Origin: Papio anubis
Taxonomy: Eukaryota; Chordata; Mammalia; Primates; Cercopithecidae
Length of the DNA: 64,000 bases
NCBI RefSeq assembly: GCF_008728515.1
Contig: NC_044983.1
Location: forward strand, 131,063,139 to 131,127,138
Direction of reading: 5' to 3'
The notes beneath the pieces were generated by a model that made no database searches, was not told where the DNA came from, and was given only the letters and a program-made list of their open reading frames with translations. This document shows positions 1 to 11,254 of this stretch, one piece after another (position 1 is the stretch's first letter; every line of letters starts with the position of its first letter). Position numbers and translations under genes: made by a program.

Positions 1-559
1 TATACCACATGCTGCTAGCCCAGGAAAAGGTCGAAATTCAAAATCTGAAGTAAGGTTTCTACTGAATGGATATTGCTTTCACAATATCATAAAATAATGA
101 AATCATAAGTTAAACCATTGTAAGTTGGGGACTATCTATAGTCAGATAGAATAAAGCCAGTGACCAAAGATAACCAGAGACAGACAGGTGGACAGAAAGA
201 TGGAACACTATCATCACGGTCTGAGCTCAGGTAGATAGCTACACCTGAGGCCAGCTTTATATCAGGACTTGTCAGTTGCACCAGTCAGTAATTTCCCTTT
301 ATTGCAACTTGCTGAGCCAGTTGGTCTTGAAATTCTATTGCTTCCTACCAAAATTCTTGCTTTAGAGTATGTCATAATCTGAAATGTGTGGTAAATATTG
401 TGCTTGGCTCTGACTCTCCTCCTCCCTCCTGTCCTGCTGCCCCTTATAGGAGGAGAGTATCTGTGACAGAGTCAGGGAGACGTGGGTTTGCAATCTGGTG
501 TTAGCAAACGTTACTGTCACACACAGTTTGTGAGAGAAGTGTCATGGTGTCAGGTCAAG
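1..559. other. Unassigned non-repeat sequence
   Basis: I recognise no repeat, exon-like ORF or RNA gene here. The stretch has mixed composition with no low-complexity tract. Reading frames on both strands are short and broken. Confidence 0.4.
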
Positions 560-735
560 AAGGCATGTCCAGAGTCCCTCAGACCTGGGGTTTTAATCCC
601 CGCCAAGTCACTTTCTAGCTTTGTGTGATTGAGTACATTTCATAATCTCTTGGAACGATTTTTCTGTAATATAATGTGGGAATCATACCTCCTAACTTTG
701 GAGTTTCTTTGATAATCACAGATGACTTGCTTTGC
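560..735 (+). repeat. MIR SINE fragment
   Basis: The order of motifs follows the tRNA-derived MIR core: a cctggggttttaatcccc segment, then cactttctagctttgtgtga, then a degenerate tail resembling the usual taaaatggggataat segment. It is strongly diverged, as expected of a mammal-wide SINE. Confidence 0.5.
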
Positions 736-1689
736 AATCTTGATAAATAATAGTTATTATTTTGACGATCTCTTCGGTTTTCCTTATTCCTTAAAAAACG
801 GTCTTTTATTAAATTCCTCCAGAGTGTTTTTCTAAATTTGCAAAGCAGACAGATGAACCAAACGACAACAAAAACACTCAAACTTAAAATCTTTTGCAGG
901 TGATTGAAGATCTAGCAAACAGAGGTCACAGGACAATTTGTTTTGGATACAGCATAATACAGTTTCTATTTCTGCATCCCCCCCAAAAAGGACTAAATAG
1001 TGAAGTTTACATTCATTGATTTGTAAATTCATGATCATAAACAATCTAATAAGTCCTCTTGTTTGCAAGACTTCTGTTGGGGGGCACTTCTTGTTGTCTT
1101 TTTCCTCCAAAGATAACGGGGAAAAAAGAAAACAAAAATTTCTACATTTCTATCACCCCCACATTCTGTTGCTAATCAGTCACAATATTAAAGGCAGATG
1201 TGACCAGTCATCAAGAAATGGAAACAGCATTACTTGTGCACAAACTGTGTGTCAGGTATTCTGTATGCTTTTTTCTTTTCACTAACCCCTCACAACCTTG
1301 GGAGGTGCAGGAGAAGCTCAAGAGGAGTACCTTTCTTCCTGCAATGTCTTTTCAGCACCCTCTATTGGTAAAGTTAACAATGGAAAAATATTTAAAGGGC
1401 CCGGCTCCATTTTTTTTCAGAGCCGTCATTGAGAGGTTAATTTGCAGCTGAATGACAATACATTGATAAGTGGCATACTTGCAGCAAGAAATAAAATAAA
1501 ATAACAAGGACTTCTCACTAAGGGAGAAAAATTGATATTAAGAAAAGACACCTGAAAGCAATTTGGTTTTAAAAGAAGAAAATGTCATATGAAGTGGTAT
1601 AGAAAAAAAAAGATGACTGAGATTAGATTTTGGAAACATGAAATTAGAAATTTAAAAAGTGCATTTCAAGAATAAGGAATCATAGCTCG
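736..1689. other. Unassigned AT-rich sequence
   Basis: Nothing here matches a repeat family I know. The short ORFs in several frames have unremarkable composition and no domain that I recognise. Runs of A and an aataaaataaaataac stretch near 1490 are simple A-rich sequence. Confidence 0.35.
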
Positions 1690-1855
1690 GTAACGTTAGA
1701 ACTATGATCAACATCTCTGTGCCTCAGTTTTCTCATTTGAATGAAAAAGATGGTAATAATAGAACTTACTCCTGAGGGCTGTTGTCAGAGACTGAATGGT
1801 GTATTACACAAAATGGATTTTAGAGCAGTACCTGTATTAAATGATCAACAGACAT
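1690..1855 (+). repeat. MIR SINE fragment
   Basis: A clear MIR motif order is visible: gcctcagttttctcattt, then gatggtaataatagaactta, then a gttgtcagagactgaat segment, and a degenerate cagtacctg near the 3' end. The tRNA-like 5' part is largely lost. Confidence 0.6.
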
Positions 1856-1929
1856 TACGTACTACTTTTAATTTTTAGAATGCATTAATTGGTTAAGTAC
1901 TTATTTTGTCTTATAAAATTATAGTAATG

Positions 1930-2065
1930 TATTCAATCATTTCATTGGATATGTATTTATTGAGCACCTACATACACTTCTGTAGACATTCAGGGTACAT
2001 CAGTGGCCAAATCAGGCAAAAATCCCTAACAGAGCTAGTAGTCTAGCACGGAATGTATAAGCATT
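1930..2065 (-). repeat. L2 LINE 3' end
   Basis: The sequence tatttattgagcacctac followed by a degenerate gtacatcagtggcc...aaatccct segment is the reverse complement of the L2 3' terminus, which normally ends in cacatagtaggcgctcaata. Confidence 0.55.
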
Positions 2066-2118
2066 AATAGCCTCATGAGGTGTGTCTTGCTTTTCTTCTT
2101 CTCTCTTTCCCCTCTACC

Positions 2119-2423
2119 TTTTTTTTTTTTTTTTTTTTTTTTGAGACAGAGTCTCGCTCTGTGACCTAGGCTGGAGTGGAGTGCAGTGGCACGATCTCAG
2201 CTCACTTCAACCTCCGCCTCCTGGGTTCAAGCGATTCTCCTGCCTCAGCCTCCTGAGTAGCTGGGATTACAGGAGTGCACCACCACGCCTGGCTAATTTT
2301 TAAAATTAGAGATGGGGTTTCACCATGTGGGCCAGGCTGTTCTCGAACTCCTGACCTCAAATGATCTGCCTGCCTTGGCCTCCAAAAGTGCCGGGATTAC
2401 AGGTATAAGCCACCGCAATCGGA
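2119..2423 (-). mobile_element. Alu SINE, full length, minus strand
   Basis: A poly-T run (the A-tail in reverse) is followed by gagacagagtctcgctctg and the complete two-arm Alu. A 10-bp target duplication cccctctacc flanks it at 2109-2118 and 2424-2433, so the boundaries are secure. Diagnostic bases look AluS-like; it was not subtyped further. Confidence 0.95.
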
Positions 2424-2465
2424 CCCCTCTACCTTTTGAGTAAAGAGGAGGAGGAAGCTCTAGAA

Positions 2466-2678
2466 CAGGAACTGGCAAACCATAGACAGTAAGCCATACC
2501 CAGTCCACCACTTGTTTTTGTAAATATAGATTTATAGGAACACAGCCATGCCCATTTATTTATGTATTGTTTATGGCTGCTTTCATGCTACAATGGCAGA
2601 ATTGAGTGCTTGTGACCGGGACCAAGTGGCCCACAAAGCTGAAAGTATTTACTACCTGGCACAGATTTCCCGTCCCTG
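2466..2678. mobile_element. Nonautonomous hAT (Charlie-type) DNA transposon
   Basis: This resembles the mammalian element whose ends read caggggtcggcaaac; here the left end is caggaactggcaaac and the right end reads cgtccctg. It is flanked by a perfect 8-bp duplication, ctctagaa, at 2458-2465 and 2679-2686. An 8-bp duplication is the hAT signature. Short ORFs on both strands inside it are incidental. Confidence 0.85.
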
Positions 2679-2799
2679 CTCTAGAAGATGGCAGAGCTCC
2701 ACGGATAGAGGGAGCCTGAGTGGACGAAGGAACGTCTGCCTCTTTCCCCAACACACCCTGATCCATCCACGTTAGACCATGTGAGTGAGAAAGGCACTT

Positions 2800-2865
2800 G
2801 CATTTAGGTTAAGCCTCTGAGATTTCAGGCTGTTTGTTATGGTGGTTAGCTTAGTGTTATTAATT
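2800..2865 (+). repeat. Short LTR-tail relic
   Basis: ttaagcctctgagatttc and ctgtttgttatgg resemble the 3' end of an old LTR-like family that reads taagccactgagatttgggg...tgtttgttac. Only about 60 bp are recognisable, so the family is not asserted. Confidence 0.3.
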
Positions 2866-3369
2866 TAAAGTGTCAAGCTTTCTAAGGGGATCATCGATTT
2901 TACCAATGACCACTCTAATCCTTTAATATTTATATTATTCTCTTTCAAAGTGCCTGTTCGGTGTGTAGATTTGTCTTTTTTACCTGATAATTGTCTATTC
3001 TAACTTGTCAATAGATATCTTATGCTTTCGGCAATTCTCTGACATTACTTTTATTGAGTTCATGAAATTCTATGTCTTTGAAAAAGTTACAATTGTATTT
3101 TGTAAACAGCTCCCAAAGTATTTGTATAACATTTGAAATACTTGACATGCATAGATTAATCAACAAGAAAACAGAGTTGTTCATGATAGAGCCTGGTTAT
3201 ATCAGGAACTCTTTTTTTGTTTTGTTTTGTATTATTTTTCTTTTTTCTTTATTATTATTTTTTTAAAGCTTATTTATGACTATTTTTGTGTTAGGTTCAT
3301 TTTGTTTTTCTACTCAACTTTGTAACTGTGAGGAGTAGATATCAAAGTATTCAGATGGGGCCACTCTCA

Positions 3370-3480
3370 AAGAAACAAAGAGGAGGGCACATCTAACGTC
3401 TCCTGGGGGAGCTGAGAAAGGATTGACAGAGGACAAGACATTTGAGCTGAGTATTAAAGGATTAATATGAGTTTACCAAG
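3370..3480 (-). repeat. L2 LINE interior fragment
   Basis: The segment agacatttgagctgagtatt and its surroundings match the reverse complement of the L2 region upstream of its 3' end (gtgacatttgagctgagacc). A second L2-like piece lies at 3838-3975, possibly from the same insertion. Confidence 0.45.
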
Positions 3481-3576
3481 GGAGAATGATTGTAGGATGA
3501 GTGGTTGTAAGTAGATATTAATGACTTGTATTAGGGCAAGGAATTTTAAGATGTAGAGAGTTGTCAGTGGAAGCAT

Positions 3577-3598
3577 TATATATATATATATATATATA
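3577..3598. repeat. (TA)n microsatellite
   Basis: An uninterrupted TA dinucleotide tract of about 11 units. It is likely to vary in length between individuals. Confidence 0.95.
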
Positions 3599-3837
3599 GC
3601 ACGCAAAGGGTGGATAGGTAGGGAAGTAATAGCAAGATTGTAAAGGCTTTGAACACTTTTCAATGAGTTTTGTTGAATTTTTTTTTTTTAATCAATAAGC
3701 CACTGATTTAAAAGCTGTGAACTTGCCATTTCTGGTTCCGTGTCTCTGCTGTACCATCCATTCTATTTCTTCAAGAACGTCATTCATAGACAGAAAAATC
3801 CCTAAGACTGAGTGGAACCCAGTTTGAAAACCACTGC

Positions 3838-3975
3838 AGAAGAGAATGGGATGTCATAGAGGGCTTTGAAGCGGTGAAGGGACGTGAGAAAATCTGTGTT
3901 TCAGCTAGACCATGCTGGGGTCATGTGAGAATGGACTGGAGAAGGAGAAACTGGAGCCAGAATAACATTTAGGAG
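3838..3975 (-). repeat. L2 LINE interior fragment
   Basis: The run of gggctttgaagcggtgaagg, then gtgagaaaatctgtgttt, then gaatggactggagaaggag follows the reverse L2 order (a gggagtgacatgatctgattt segment followed by gtggagaatggattggagg). Confidence 0.45.
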
Positions 3976-4554
3976 AATGAAGTCAGTGTTCACTGCAGCT
4001 AAGTTCAGAACCAATAATGATAAAGGCACCTTATAAATATATATGGGTTGAAAAAAAAAATCCATAACCATTTTAGGAGTAGGCAGAATACCCATTATAT
4101 ATCTTATTTGAAGAGCAAGAGCCCTTTATTACTGTTTGTTACTCTAATGTCATTGAGATGAAAGTTCATGGTATGCTTTGGTGTCCTCTTTTAGTGGCAA
4201 GAGCATCTGGTTAAAGGGAGGGTTAAAGGAGGCATCCGGATAAATAATGCCAATTTTGGAGCATTCCTGTTGGGAAAATGAAAAATCTGAGTTGATTTCT
4301 GGCCATAAAGAGTAGAGTATGAACTACCACTATGGTTTTTCCAGTTAAACCAAATTCTATGAATAAATGCTAAGCCCAAAGCTGAACAAGCCAGGAGCTC
4401 AATATCTTCCATGCCCAGTTGGGCAAAGGCTGTTAATATGACTTTGTGGTTGGTAAGATACACCAATTTCAAACTCATATGGCCAGAGATTCTAGGATGG
4501 TAAAAGTATAAAAGAAATAAAATGGAAGTACTAACAACTGTCATAGTTATTTGG

Positions 4555-4675
4555 TACTAGAACGTTATTATTATTAACTGCCTTCTTTAAAACACCCACT
4601 ATGGACCCAAGGATTTGCTTATGTTGCATTTAATCTTTACAAGCACCTGCTTGGTTCAGTTAGTTTAGTCCTAGA
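4555..4675 (-). repeat. MIR SINE fragment
   Basis: cacccactatggacccaagg followed by tgttgcatttaatctttaca is a degraded reverse MIR 3' half (ctactatgtgccaggca...catttaatcctcacaa). Confidence 0.45.
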
Positions 4676-4925
4676 CTTCCTCTAAGGTCAATTTCACATG
4701 GCATTTCCTCCCATGAAGCCTACCCTATCCTGTAGCAGTAGCTACTCTCCAGTCTCTGATTTTAAAGGCTTTCCTCTGAGCACTCCTCATCACATTTAGT
4801 ACTTTGCTTGGGATTTCTGTTAATTTGGGGCTGTTGCTACTTCCCCTCCTAGATGCTTAATTGATGGCAGAATCTGTGTCTAACTCATCCAATCTTCATT
4901 TGTCCTTGCATTCTTCAAGAAACAC
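4676..4925 (+). repeat. L2 LINE 3' region
   Basis: The forward L2 3' order can be followed: ccatgaagcctaccctatcc, cactcctcatcacatttagt, then cctcctagatgcttaattga and ttgtccttgcattcttca. An L2 fragment of opposite orientation follows directly. Confidence 0.45.
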
Positions 4926-4939
4926 CTGTCATTCACTTC

Positions 4940-5240
4940 TATGGTAGATGCAGGAGGTCCAAAGTGAACAAGGCCTGGTGCCTTTGCAGAATGAGTTCCC
5001 ATTTCCATGGAGAAAGAAGACAGTTAAACATAATTTCAGAGTGTCCAGAGTAATTGCAGACACTTAGGCTGAGTGTTGAACTATGAAAGGGTAAAAATAG
5101 AGGCAATGATTTGGAGATGCTGGGGGTCAACATCGCACTTGCAGTTGGGCTGCAAATTGCAGTTCAGATGGTTGGGGTATAGGGCGGCTGCTGGAGAGGG
5201 ATGGGCCATTAGTCTTCAGAGGCAGTTTTGAGAGTCATTT
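4940..5240 (-). repeat. L2 LINE 3' region
   Basis: Motifs in reverse L2 order: gtgaacaaggcctggtgcct, gagaaagaagacagttaaac, and gctgagtgttgaactatgaa. It abuts the forward L2 piece upstream, so the two are separate insertions or one inverted rearrangement. Confidence 0.45.
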
Positions 5241-6354
5241 ATTCTACCACTTCCAGTGCAGCCTCTGCGACAAAATAGGTACTCAGATGTCTGTTGAGTC
5301 TCTTGCTTTCACTCACACATGGCATTTCTCTTAAAGCCCTTTGATACCTCTCGTGTGATAGTTCAACTCAAAAACTTTGTGGAAGGTGATGATAGAATAA
5401 GAAAGCAATGTTTTGAAGACCTGGATGTGAGACTTGATTTCCTAGCCCTTTCTTGGCCTCTTCTGCTTTTGTTCTAACTGAGAAGAAGCCTGCCTTGAAG
5501 TCAGCAGAAAGTTTGGGTTCTTGGCTGGACATAAGTTCAGGCCCTTAGACATTCTATTTTTAATAGACAGGCATGGTCGAGTTTTGTAAATGAAAAAAAA
5601 TCAATAAGGCTTTGATATAAAGACTTTGCTTTTCATTTTTTTCTCTCTTTTTTGAGTACTTTTTTTTTTTTTCAGTTGGGAGTGAAAGTCACTGTGTACT
5701 GAAAAAAAAATTATGTCCACAGATGAAATATGTTTTCACTGATGTTTTTTGATCAGCTCAGTGCATACCAAGTGCCTTCAGGTACCCAGGGTCCTGCTGG
5801 AGCTGGGGCAGGCATGTGGAAACTGAATTTGTGCATCTGTTGGCATTTTTGTGATCTTTTTGATTATTTTTAGGGTGTCTGTGGGAAGTCAAAGTTTTCA
5901 TGGTTTATTAAATTTAGAAATAGAGAGAGCTCACCAGATAAATGGAGCCTCCCATCCACAAGGCAGGAACTCTTCCCTCAGTCCCAGTCCTTGCCAATTA
6001 TTACACGCACTTGGTGTCAAGCCCTAATGAGCAATTTATCATGTTATTCCTTGTAACCCTTTGATAGGTCTCCATTGTTTGAAGCCCAGATTCCTTAGAC
6101 TGCCCTTCACAAAACAACACAATTTGACCTCAACCAGAAGCTCTTGGCTAAACATTAGAAGATCCAAGTTCAAGGTGTGGTGAGGTTGCTGATTGTTCGT
6201 GTGACTGTGGGTGGGTCTCCTGGCTTGCTTCCCTGGGTTGAAGAGCCTCCACAAAGCAATTTTGTTGGGCAAAATGATCTCTAAGTTTTCTTTCAGTTCT
6301 TTGTTTTGTTTTTGTTTGAACATTCTTTATCTGTCTTAAAAATTTTCAAACTTA
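5241..6354. other. Unassigned sequence with A/T runs
   Basis: No gene or clear repeat. Poly-T and poly-A runs occur around 5634-5712. The part at 6155-6305 loosely resembles a forward MIR (ending gatctctaagttttctttca), but too weakly to call separately. Confidence 0.35.
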
Positions 6355-6430
6355 CCTCCCACTAGTATTTACTGAAGATCTACTATATGCCAGAAAATTC
6401 AGATATATTATCCCCTCTGCTGTTTACATA
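6355..6430 (-). repeat. L2/MIR-type 3' end fragment
   Basis: tatttactgaagatctacta followed by tatgccagaaaattcag is the degraded reverse complement of the L2/MIR 3' terminus. It is truncated by the AluY that follows. Confidence 0.4.
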
Positions 6431-6445
6431 ATAATAAACATATTA

Positions 6446-6747
6446 GGCTGGGCGTGGTGGCTCACGCCTGTAATCCCAGCACTTTGGGAGGCCGAGGCGG
6501 GCAGATCACGAGGTCAGGAGATCGAGACCATCCTGGCTAACATGGAGAAACCCCGTCTCTACTAAAAATACAAAAAATTAGCTGGGCATAGTGGCACCTG
6601 TAGTCCCAGCTACTCGGGAGTCTGAGGCAGGAGAATGGCATGAACCCAGGAGGTAGAGCTTGCAGTGAACCGAGATCACGCCACTGCACTCCAGCCTGGG
6701 CGACAGAGCAAGACTCTGTCTCAAATAAATACGTAAATAAATAAATG
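6446..6747 (+). mobile_element. AluY SINE, full length
   Basis: A complete Alu starting ggctgggcgtggtggctcac and ending in an AT-rich tail of aaataaat units. The internal gagaccatcctggctaac is AluY-type. A perfect 15-bp target duplication, ataataaacatatta, flanks it at 6431-6445 and 6748-6762. Moderate CpG retention fits a fairly young copy. Confidence 0.97.
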
Positions 6748-6762
6748 ATAATAAACATATTA

Positions 6763-7639
6763 GCATGTTAGAGGAAAGGAAGTGGAGATCTATGGTCACA
6801 TTGCTGGAATCTGGCAGAATGATGACAGAGTAATGGCTCAGATGATGGCCTAAGAAATGGGACCCTCATTTGCTCTACCTATTGTCCAATATTATGAGTA
6901 GTACTAAGCTGATAGAACTTAAACAAATGGAGGGTGCAAAGTCTTAATGGGAAAATAAGGTGAGAACTAGTTCTAGTCTTCACTGAAGGAGCCTCAGTAA
7001 TATGTAGCCATATTTTTTAAAAGAGACATAAAAGCAAATATGTAAGGACAATTTGGTCTTGTGAAAATAATGTCGTGTTAGCCACAAGGACAGATGTTTT
7101 GTCTGTTTTATGTGTTGGGTATACGTGGAATAAACTATTTTTAAACCAGGATTCAAAAGCCGTGGACATCATTTCTATCTCCATCACTAATTTATTGTAA
7201 TATTTTTCATCATCTTAGTTTAGTGGATTAAAATTCTAGTGTCAACGTTTTTCATTAATAAAATCAAATGGTTGGATAGCAGATGATTCTTATTCTCAGA
7301 TTCTAGGAAACAATGGAGAATACTGCATCAGTAAAAGTTACAAATATTGTATCTGAAAGACTCAGAGATAATACTTGATTACCTAGAATAACCTCTTTTT
7401 CTCAATAGGCTAGGGGCTAAAGGAAACTGTCAATTAGCTCCAAAGCAAAGCTCATCAAACTTCCAGTCAAAAGGAAGAGGGTTTAAATACGCGCCACTCA
7501 GAAGGTTTTTATTCTGTCAGTTAAGGCCTTCTCTTGTATTTTCAAATTCTCTTTTCATTAGATTCTTTCTTTCACTCTATTAATATGTTTAAGTCTCTGC
7601 ATCTTTAACATAGATCATTTATTTGAGCCAATGCTCTCT
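6763..7639. other. Unassigned AT-rich sequence
   Basis: I see no recognisable repeat family, no ORF with a recognisable product, and no low-complexity tract. Confidence 0.35.
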
Positions 7640-8150
7640 TTCTCTTGTCAGCTATTCCTTCCTCTTCATCTAATATTTACTTGAAACCTGGGACAGATAA
7701 GTTTCAGCCTTCAAAACTCCACTGACATTAAGTTTCCCAAGGTTTCCCAAACCATCTTTGGTGGTGATTTCCGTGAACCCTTTCTTCATTTGGCAGGGCT
7801 ACTTCCTCCTTAAAATGCTCTGCTCTCTAGATTCCGTGCATGTTCCTCCCACCTCCAAATCTCTTGGTAGATTTCATTCCACTTCTCAGGTTTTTGTGGG
7901 CTCTACTTATTCTTCTGTTTAAATATTCCTATTTTGCAGGGTTATGCTTTCAGTCTTCGCATTTACACACTCTTTCCCCAGAGCTCCCTCTAATGACACC
8001 AACATGTGTATCTCTGACTTCAGACTTCTATCCAGCAGCCCTCTGCATGTGAGTATCTCCCCATCCCCAGATATCCTCTCCCTCTGCTCTTCATCTTAGT
8101 GAATGGAACATCAATCACTCAATTGTCTGAATGACAATTGAGGCACTATC
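7640..8150 (+). repeat. L2 LINE interior
   Basis: The pyrimidine-rich strand with ctctagattccgtgcatg, cctcccacctccaaatctct, and gacttctatccagcagccct follows the forward L2 interior order (a gactt-ctccagacc-tatatccag-ctgcc series). The two ORFs here have no match I recognise and are chance frames. Confidence 0.4.
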
Positions 8151-8159
8151 TTGGCTGAA

Positions 8160-8300
8160 AAAATAATCGTTAACATTACTTAGTTGTTTACATGGATTGG
8201 AACTCTGCTAAACTCTTTATATGAAGCATTTCATTTAAAAGTCACCACAATGTAATCATGAGATTTTTATTTTTATTTTTATTTTATGGATGAATTTTTT
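8160..8300 (-). repeat. MIR SINE fragment
   Basis: ctctttatatgaagcatttc and catttaaaagtcaccacaat, followed by attttatggatgaa, correspond to the reverse MIR 3' half. Confidence 0.45.
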
Positions 8301-8509
8301 CGACTATCCCTTGCTATCTTTTCCCCAAGTTTCACTCAGGCATTTATGTCCCTGCCTAGAATATGAATGTGTTGGACTAGATGTTGTCTATCACCCCTTT
8401 TCGCTGCAATACTTATCTTTGACTTCCAAGTTAGAATTGGAGGCTCTTTCTGCTCTGTCAGGACTATAATAACCACATTTCCTTGCACTCACGATGCTAT
8501 TCTAATTCG

Positions 8510-8640
8510 TTCCTGGCTTGTGCGTAGCCCCATTGAGATGCGGTACCTTCTCTGTTGTTGCGTCCTTTTTGTCCCTAGCATCAAGCACAGTATCTGATGT
8601 GTTCACCGTAAGTGTTTGTTGAACAAATAATTAAATTCTA
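8510..8640 (+). repeat. L2 LINE 3' end
   Basis: ttgtccctagcatcaagcac, then agtatctgatgtgttcaccg and agtgtttgttgaacaaataa form a diverged L2 3' terminus in forward orientation. Confidence 0.5.
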
Positions 8641-8679
8641 ATATAAGTTTTTTTATACTTTATGGTTGACTTTAATTTA

Positions 8680-9330
8680 ACCTGTCCACATTGGAAAACA
8701 ATTATCCATTAGCTTGTAAAATTAAACATTCACATAGGCAGTTGCCCAGGAATCGTACCCCTAGGTATACACCAAAGGACAACTCTTGCGCAGGTATTTA
8801 GGAGACATATTTAAGAATGGGAATAGCAGTACTTTTGCATTATTATACTATTGGAAACCACCTAAGTGCTCACTAAACGGGAGTAGATGAAGATATAATG
8901 GTACATTCACATAATAAAATAGTATGCAGCTGTAAAAATGAAGGAACTATGACCACGCCCAACAGAGATAAATCTTATTAACATAATGTTTGGTTGAAAA
9001 GCAAAACATAGACTGTTTTCAGTCTGACAGTCTTTTTGTAAAGTTAAGATATAAGCAAGACTAAATAATATCTGTAGTTTAGATATATATGCCTATGTTG
9101 TATACATGTGAGTAGGTGAAGATTTTATAAACTAAAAGTAAATTTAAAGATCCACAAAACTTAAAGTAATTATTATCTTTGGACTTGGTTGGGAGAGAAA
9201 GGCAAGGAAATTGGAAGAGGAGAGCCTTAAATTAAGTAAATGGTAAGGTTCTTATTCATGGATTGGGCAATAGATATATACCTGCTTTTACATGATTAAA
9301 TTATACGGAATGACATGAAAATAAGCATGG
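8680..9330 (+). mobile_element. Old L1 (L1M-type) 3' ORF2/UTR fragment
   Basis: aaaatagtatgcagctgtaa, then atgaaggaactatgacc and gagataaatcttattaac follow the order of the L1 ORF2 3' end (tactactcagcaataaaaag...gatgaatctca). It is heavily mutated with no long frame left, so it is an old 5'-truncated copy. Confidence 0.55.
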
Positions 9331-9458
9331 ATCATTGATAGTGTTTCTTGAACCAAGACCTGTAATTACTCAACCTTTGTTTATGGTAACACAAAATAAA
9401 CACAAAAATAAAATTCTGATATTTTGAATTTTATCTTCCTGTAACCCACATGACAGAA

Positions 9459-9493
9459 CCCCGCACCCCCCACCCCCCACCCCCGCCCACCCG
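9459..9493. repeat. C-rich low-complexity tract
   Basis: Cytosine runs separated by single A or G. The complementary strand could support G-quadruplex-like structure, which is inference only. Confidence 0.8.
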
Positions 9494-9607
9494 CTTACCA
9501 TTCATGTCAGGATAGTGCTAGGATTTAAAAAGGAAAGTGAAGAATCCAGACGATCTGTGGAATATATCACAAGGAAGACATTTTCTATCTGTCATCTATC
9601 TTATCTA

Positions 9608-9624
9608 CCCATCCATCCATCCAA
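9608..9624. repeat. (ATCC)n short microsatellite
   Basis: About four ATCC units within a pyrimidine-rich stretch; a weak L2-like 3' segment (tgcttgagagaagaggcc, ctccacagtgtcttgctt) follows at 9650-9750. Confidence 0.7.
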
Positions 9625-9819
9625 CATGCCTCTCTCTGCCTTTTACTCTTAGGCAGCTGACAGATTTAGAACTTGTTTATAAACTGCTTGAGAGAAGAGG
9701 CCACATCTTTCATCTCTGCACTCTCCACAGTGTCTTGCTTCTGTTATAACTACAAAAATTTGGGTTACATAAAAAGAGTAGAAAATATAGAGGAGTACTC
9801 ATTAAACAGTTGAAACACA

Positions 9820-9972
9820 CACTTACCAAGCAATGGGACCTTAATCTGTTTATCTCTAAACAGTTAGGGATGATACTGTTCATCTCACAGATTCCAGTGA
9901 TGAGAAAATGGAGGCCCAGATAATGAAATGGGCCTAACTACGTTCACACAGTGAATTAAGAGCAGATCTCAG
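9820..9972 (-). repeat. MIR SINE fragment
   Basis: gatgagaaaatggaggccca, gataatgaaatgggcctaac and ttcacacagtgaattaagag are the reverse MIR core (the gaggaaactgaggc...gtcacacagctagtaag pattern). An Alu truncates it. Confidence 0.55.
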
Positions 9973-10287
9973 GGCCTGGCAGGGTGGCTCATGCCTGTAA
10001 TCCCAGCACTTTGGGAGGCAGAGGGAGGCAGATCACTTGAGGTCAGGGGTTCGAGACCAGCCTGGCCAACATGATGAAACCCTGTTTCCACTAAAAATAC
10101 AAAAATTAGCCCAGCATGGTGGTGAATGCCTGTAATCCCAGCTACTATGAGGCCGAGGCAGGAGAATTGCTTGAACCTGGGAGGCTGAGGTTGCAGTGAG
10201 CTAAGATTGTGCCACTGCATGCCAGCTTAGGCAACAGAGCAAGACTCTGTTCCCGCCCGCCCCCCTCCCAACCTGCCCCCCAAAAAA
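9973..10287 (+). mobile_element. Alu SINE, full length, plus strand
   Basis: Starts ggcctggcagggtggctcat and contains both arms. The A-tail has become a C-rich mixed tract ending in AAAAAA. It is AluS/J-like with many substitutions. The pattern agcagat occurs on both sides and may be a remnant target duplication. Confidence 0.93.
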
Positions 10288-10311
10288 GCAGATTTTTCCA
10301 TTTCTCTAGGC

Positions 10312-10478
10312 TAGAAGTTTTCCAACCTGGTTGCACATTATACTCATGTAAGGAGCTCCTAAAAGATACTTTTGCCGGACACTGCTGGCCTAGATATTAT
10401 GATTTAATTAGTCTGAGATGGGGCCTGGAGATACATGTTTTGAACAAGCTTGCCAGGTGATTGCAATGCACAACTACT
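10312..10478 (+). mobile_element. MER5-type hAT-Charlie relic
   Basis: tttccaacctggttgcacat, actcatgtaaggagctccta, and near the right end gccaggtgattgcaatgcac follow the MER5 group (aaccctggctgcacattaga...ccaggtgattccaatgtgca). No clean 8-bp target duplication was found. Confidence 0.55.
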
Positions 10479-10860
10479 AACTCTCACGCCCATGTTTTCC
10501 CTGGAAGTCCTCCTGGGAGTTGGGTTATCCTCTGGTATGACTAATGATTGTTTCAGGCTCCTATGTGCGTCTCCAGGGTGGAGTCTCCTCGGCCTACCTA
10601 GACACGATAGGAACCAGAGGGGGTAAACAGCCACTGAAACTGCAGGAGAAAGAGAGAGGACTTGACAGATTCAAGAGGAGAAGCTGAGTCTCTCTTGCAC
10701 ATAAGGGAATTTTGAAGAATGTAATTTATTTCTAATCTTTATGCTGTGCTCTGATTAATTTAAAAAAAGAGATTCTTCATGAATCTCTCACACTTCAGTC
10801 AAGTGAGCTTCCTGGAATGAGAAAACACTAAAGATTATGGTGCTTTGAAAATAAACCAGA

Positions 10861-10993
10861 TCTCTCTCCCTCTCTCCTCCCTCCCTCCCTCCCTCCTTCC
10901 CTTCCTTCTTCCTTCCTTCCTTCTTCCTTCAGCCGGTCTTCCTTCCTTCCTTCTTCCTTCAGCCGGTCTTCCTTCCTTCCTTCTTCCTTCTTC
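10861..10993. repeat. Polypyrimidine tract with a 30-bp direct repeat
   Basis: A TC/CCTT-rich tract. Within it, an identical 30-bp unit occurs at 10921-10950 and 10951-10980, with a third partial copy to 10990. Each full unit carries the non-pyrimidine word agccggt, so the repeat is more specific than simple CTTC expansion. The opposite strand gives long artificial Lys/Glu/Arg/Gly frames. Confidence 0.9.
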
Positions 10994-11254
10994 ATAAATC
11001 CCAGCCACTGTGGACTCTGCATGGCATGGTGGAGTTCGTGGTGACTGGGAGAGCGATGGATGGAAACAAGCTGAAAAAGACATGGGGCCTACCTCAAAAG
11101 CTCTAAACTTGAGTAAATCGGGAACACTTCTGCGGGAATGCCTTGCCAGAGAACCCCAGAGACAATCAAACAACTTAAGTATAATTTCAAAGCAGATTTA
11201 TATCCATGTATTCACATTGTTGTATGGTTTTGTGAAATCCAAAATAATAGTATA

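Noticed and set aside
3700..3837. Possible further hAT end (cccagtttgaaaaccactg)
   Set aside because: Only one end is convincing; no opposite terminus or 8-bp duplication could be found.
10921..10990. 30-bp repeats resembling CRISPR units
   Set aside because: Units are directly adjacent without spacers, in a primate genome; it is a minisatellite.
10828..11173. Lys/Arg/Glu/Gly-repeat ORFs
   Set aside because: Translation of the CTTC tract and its 30-bp repeat on the minus strand.
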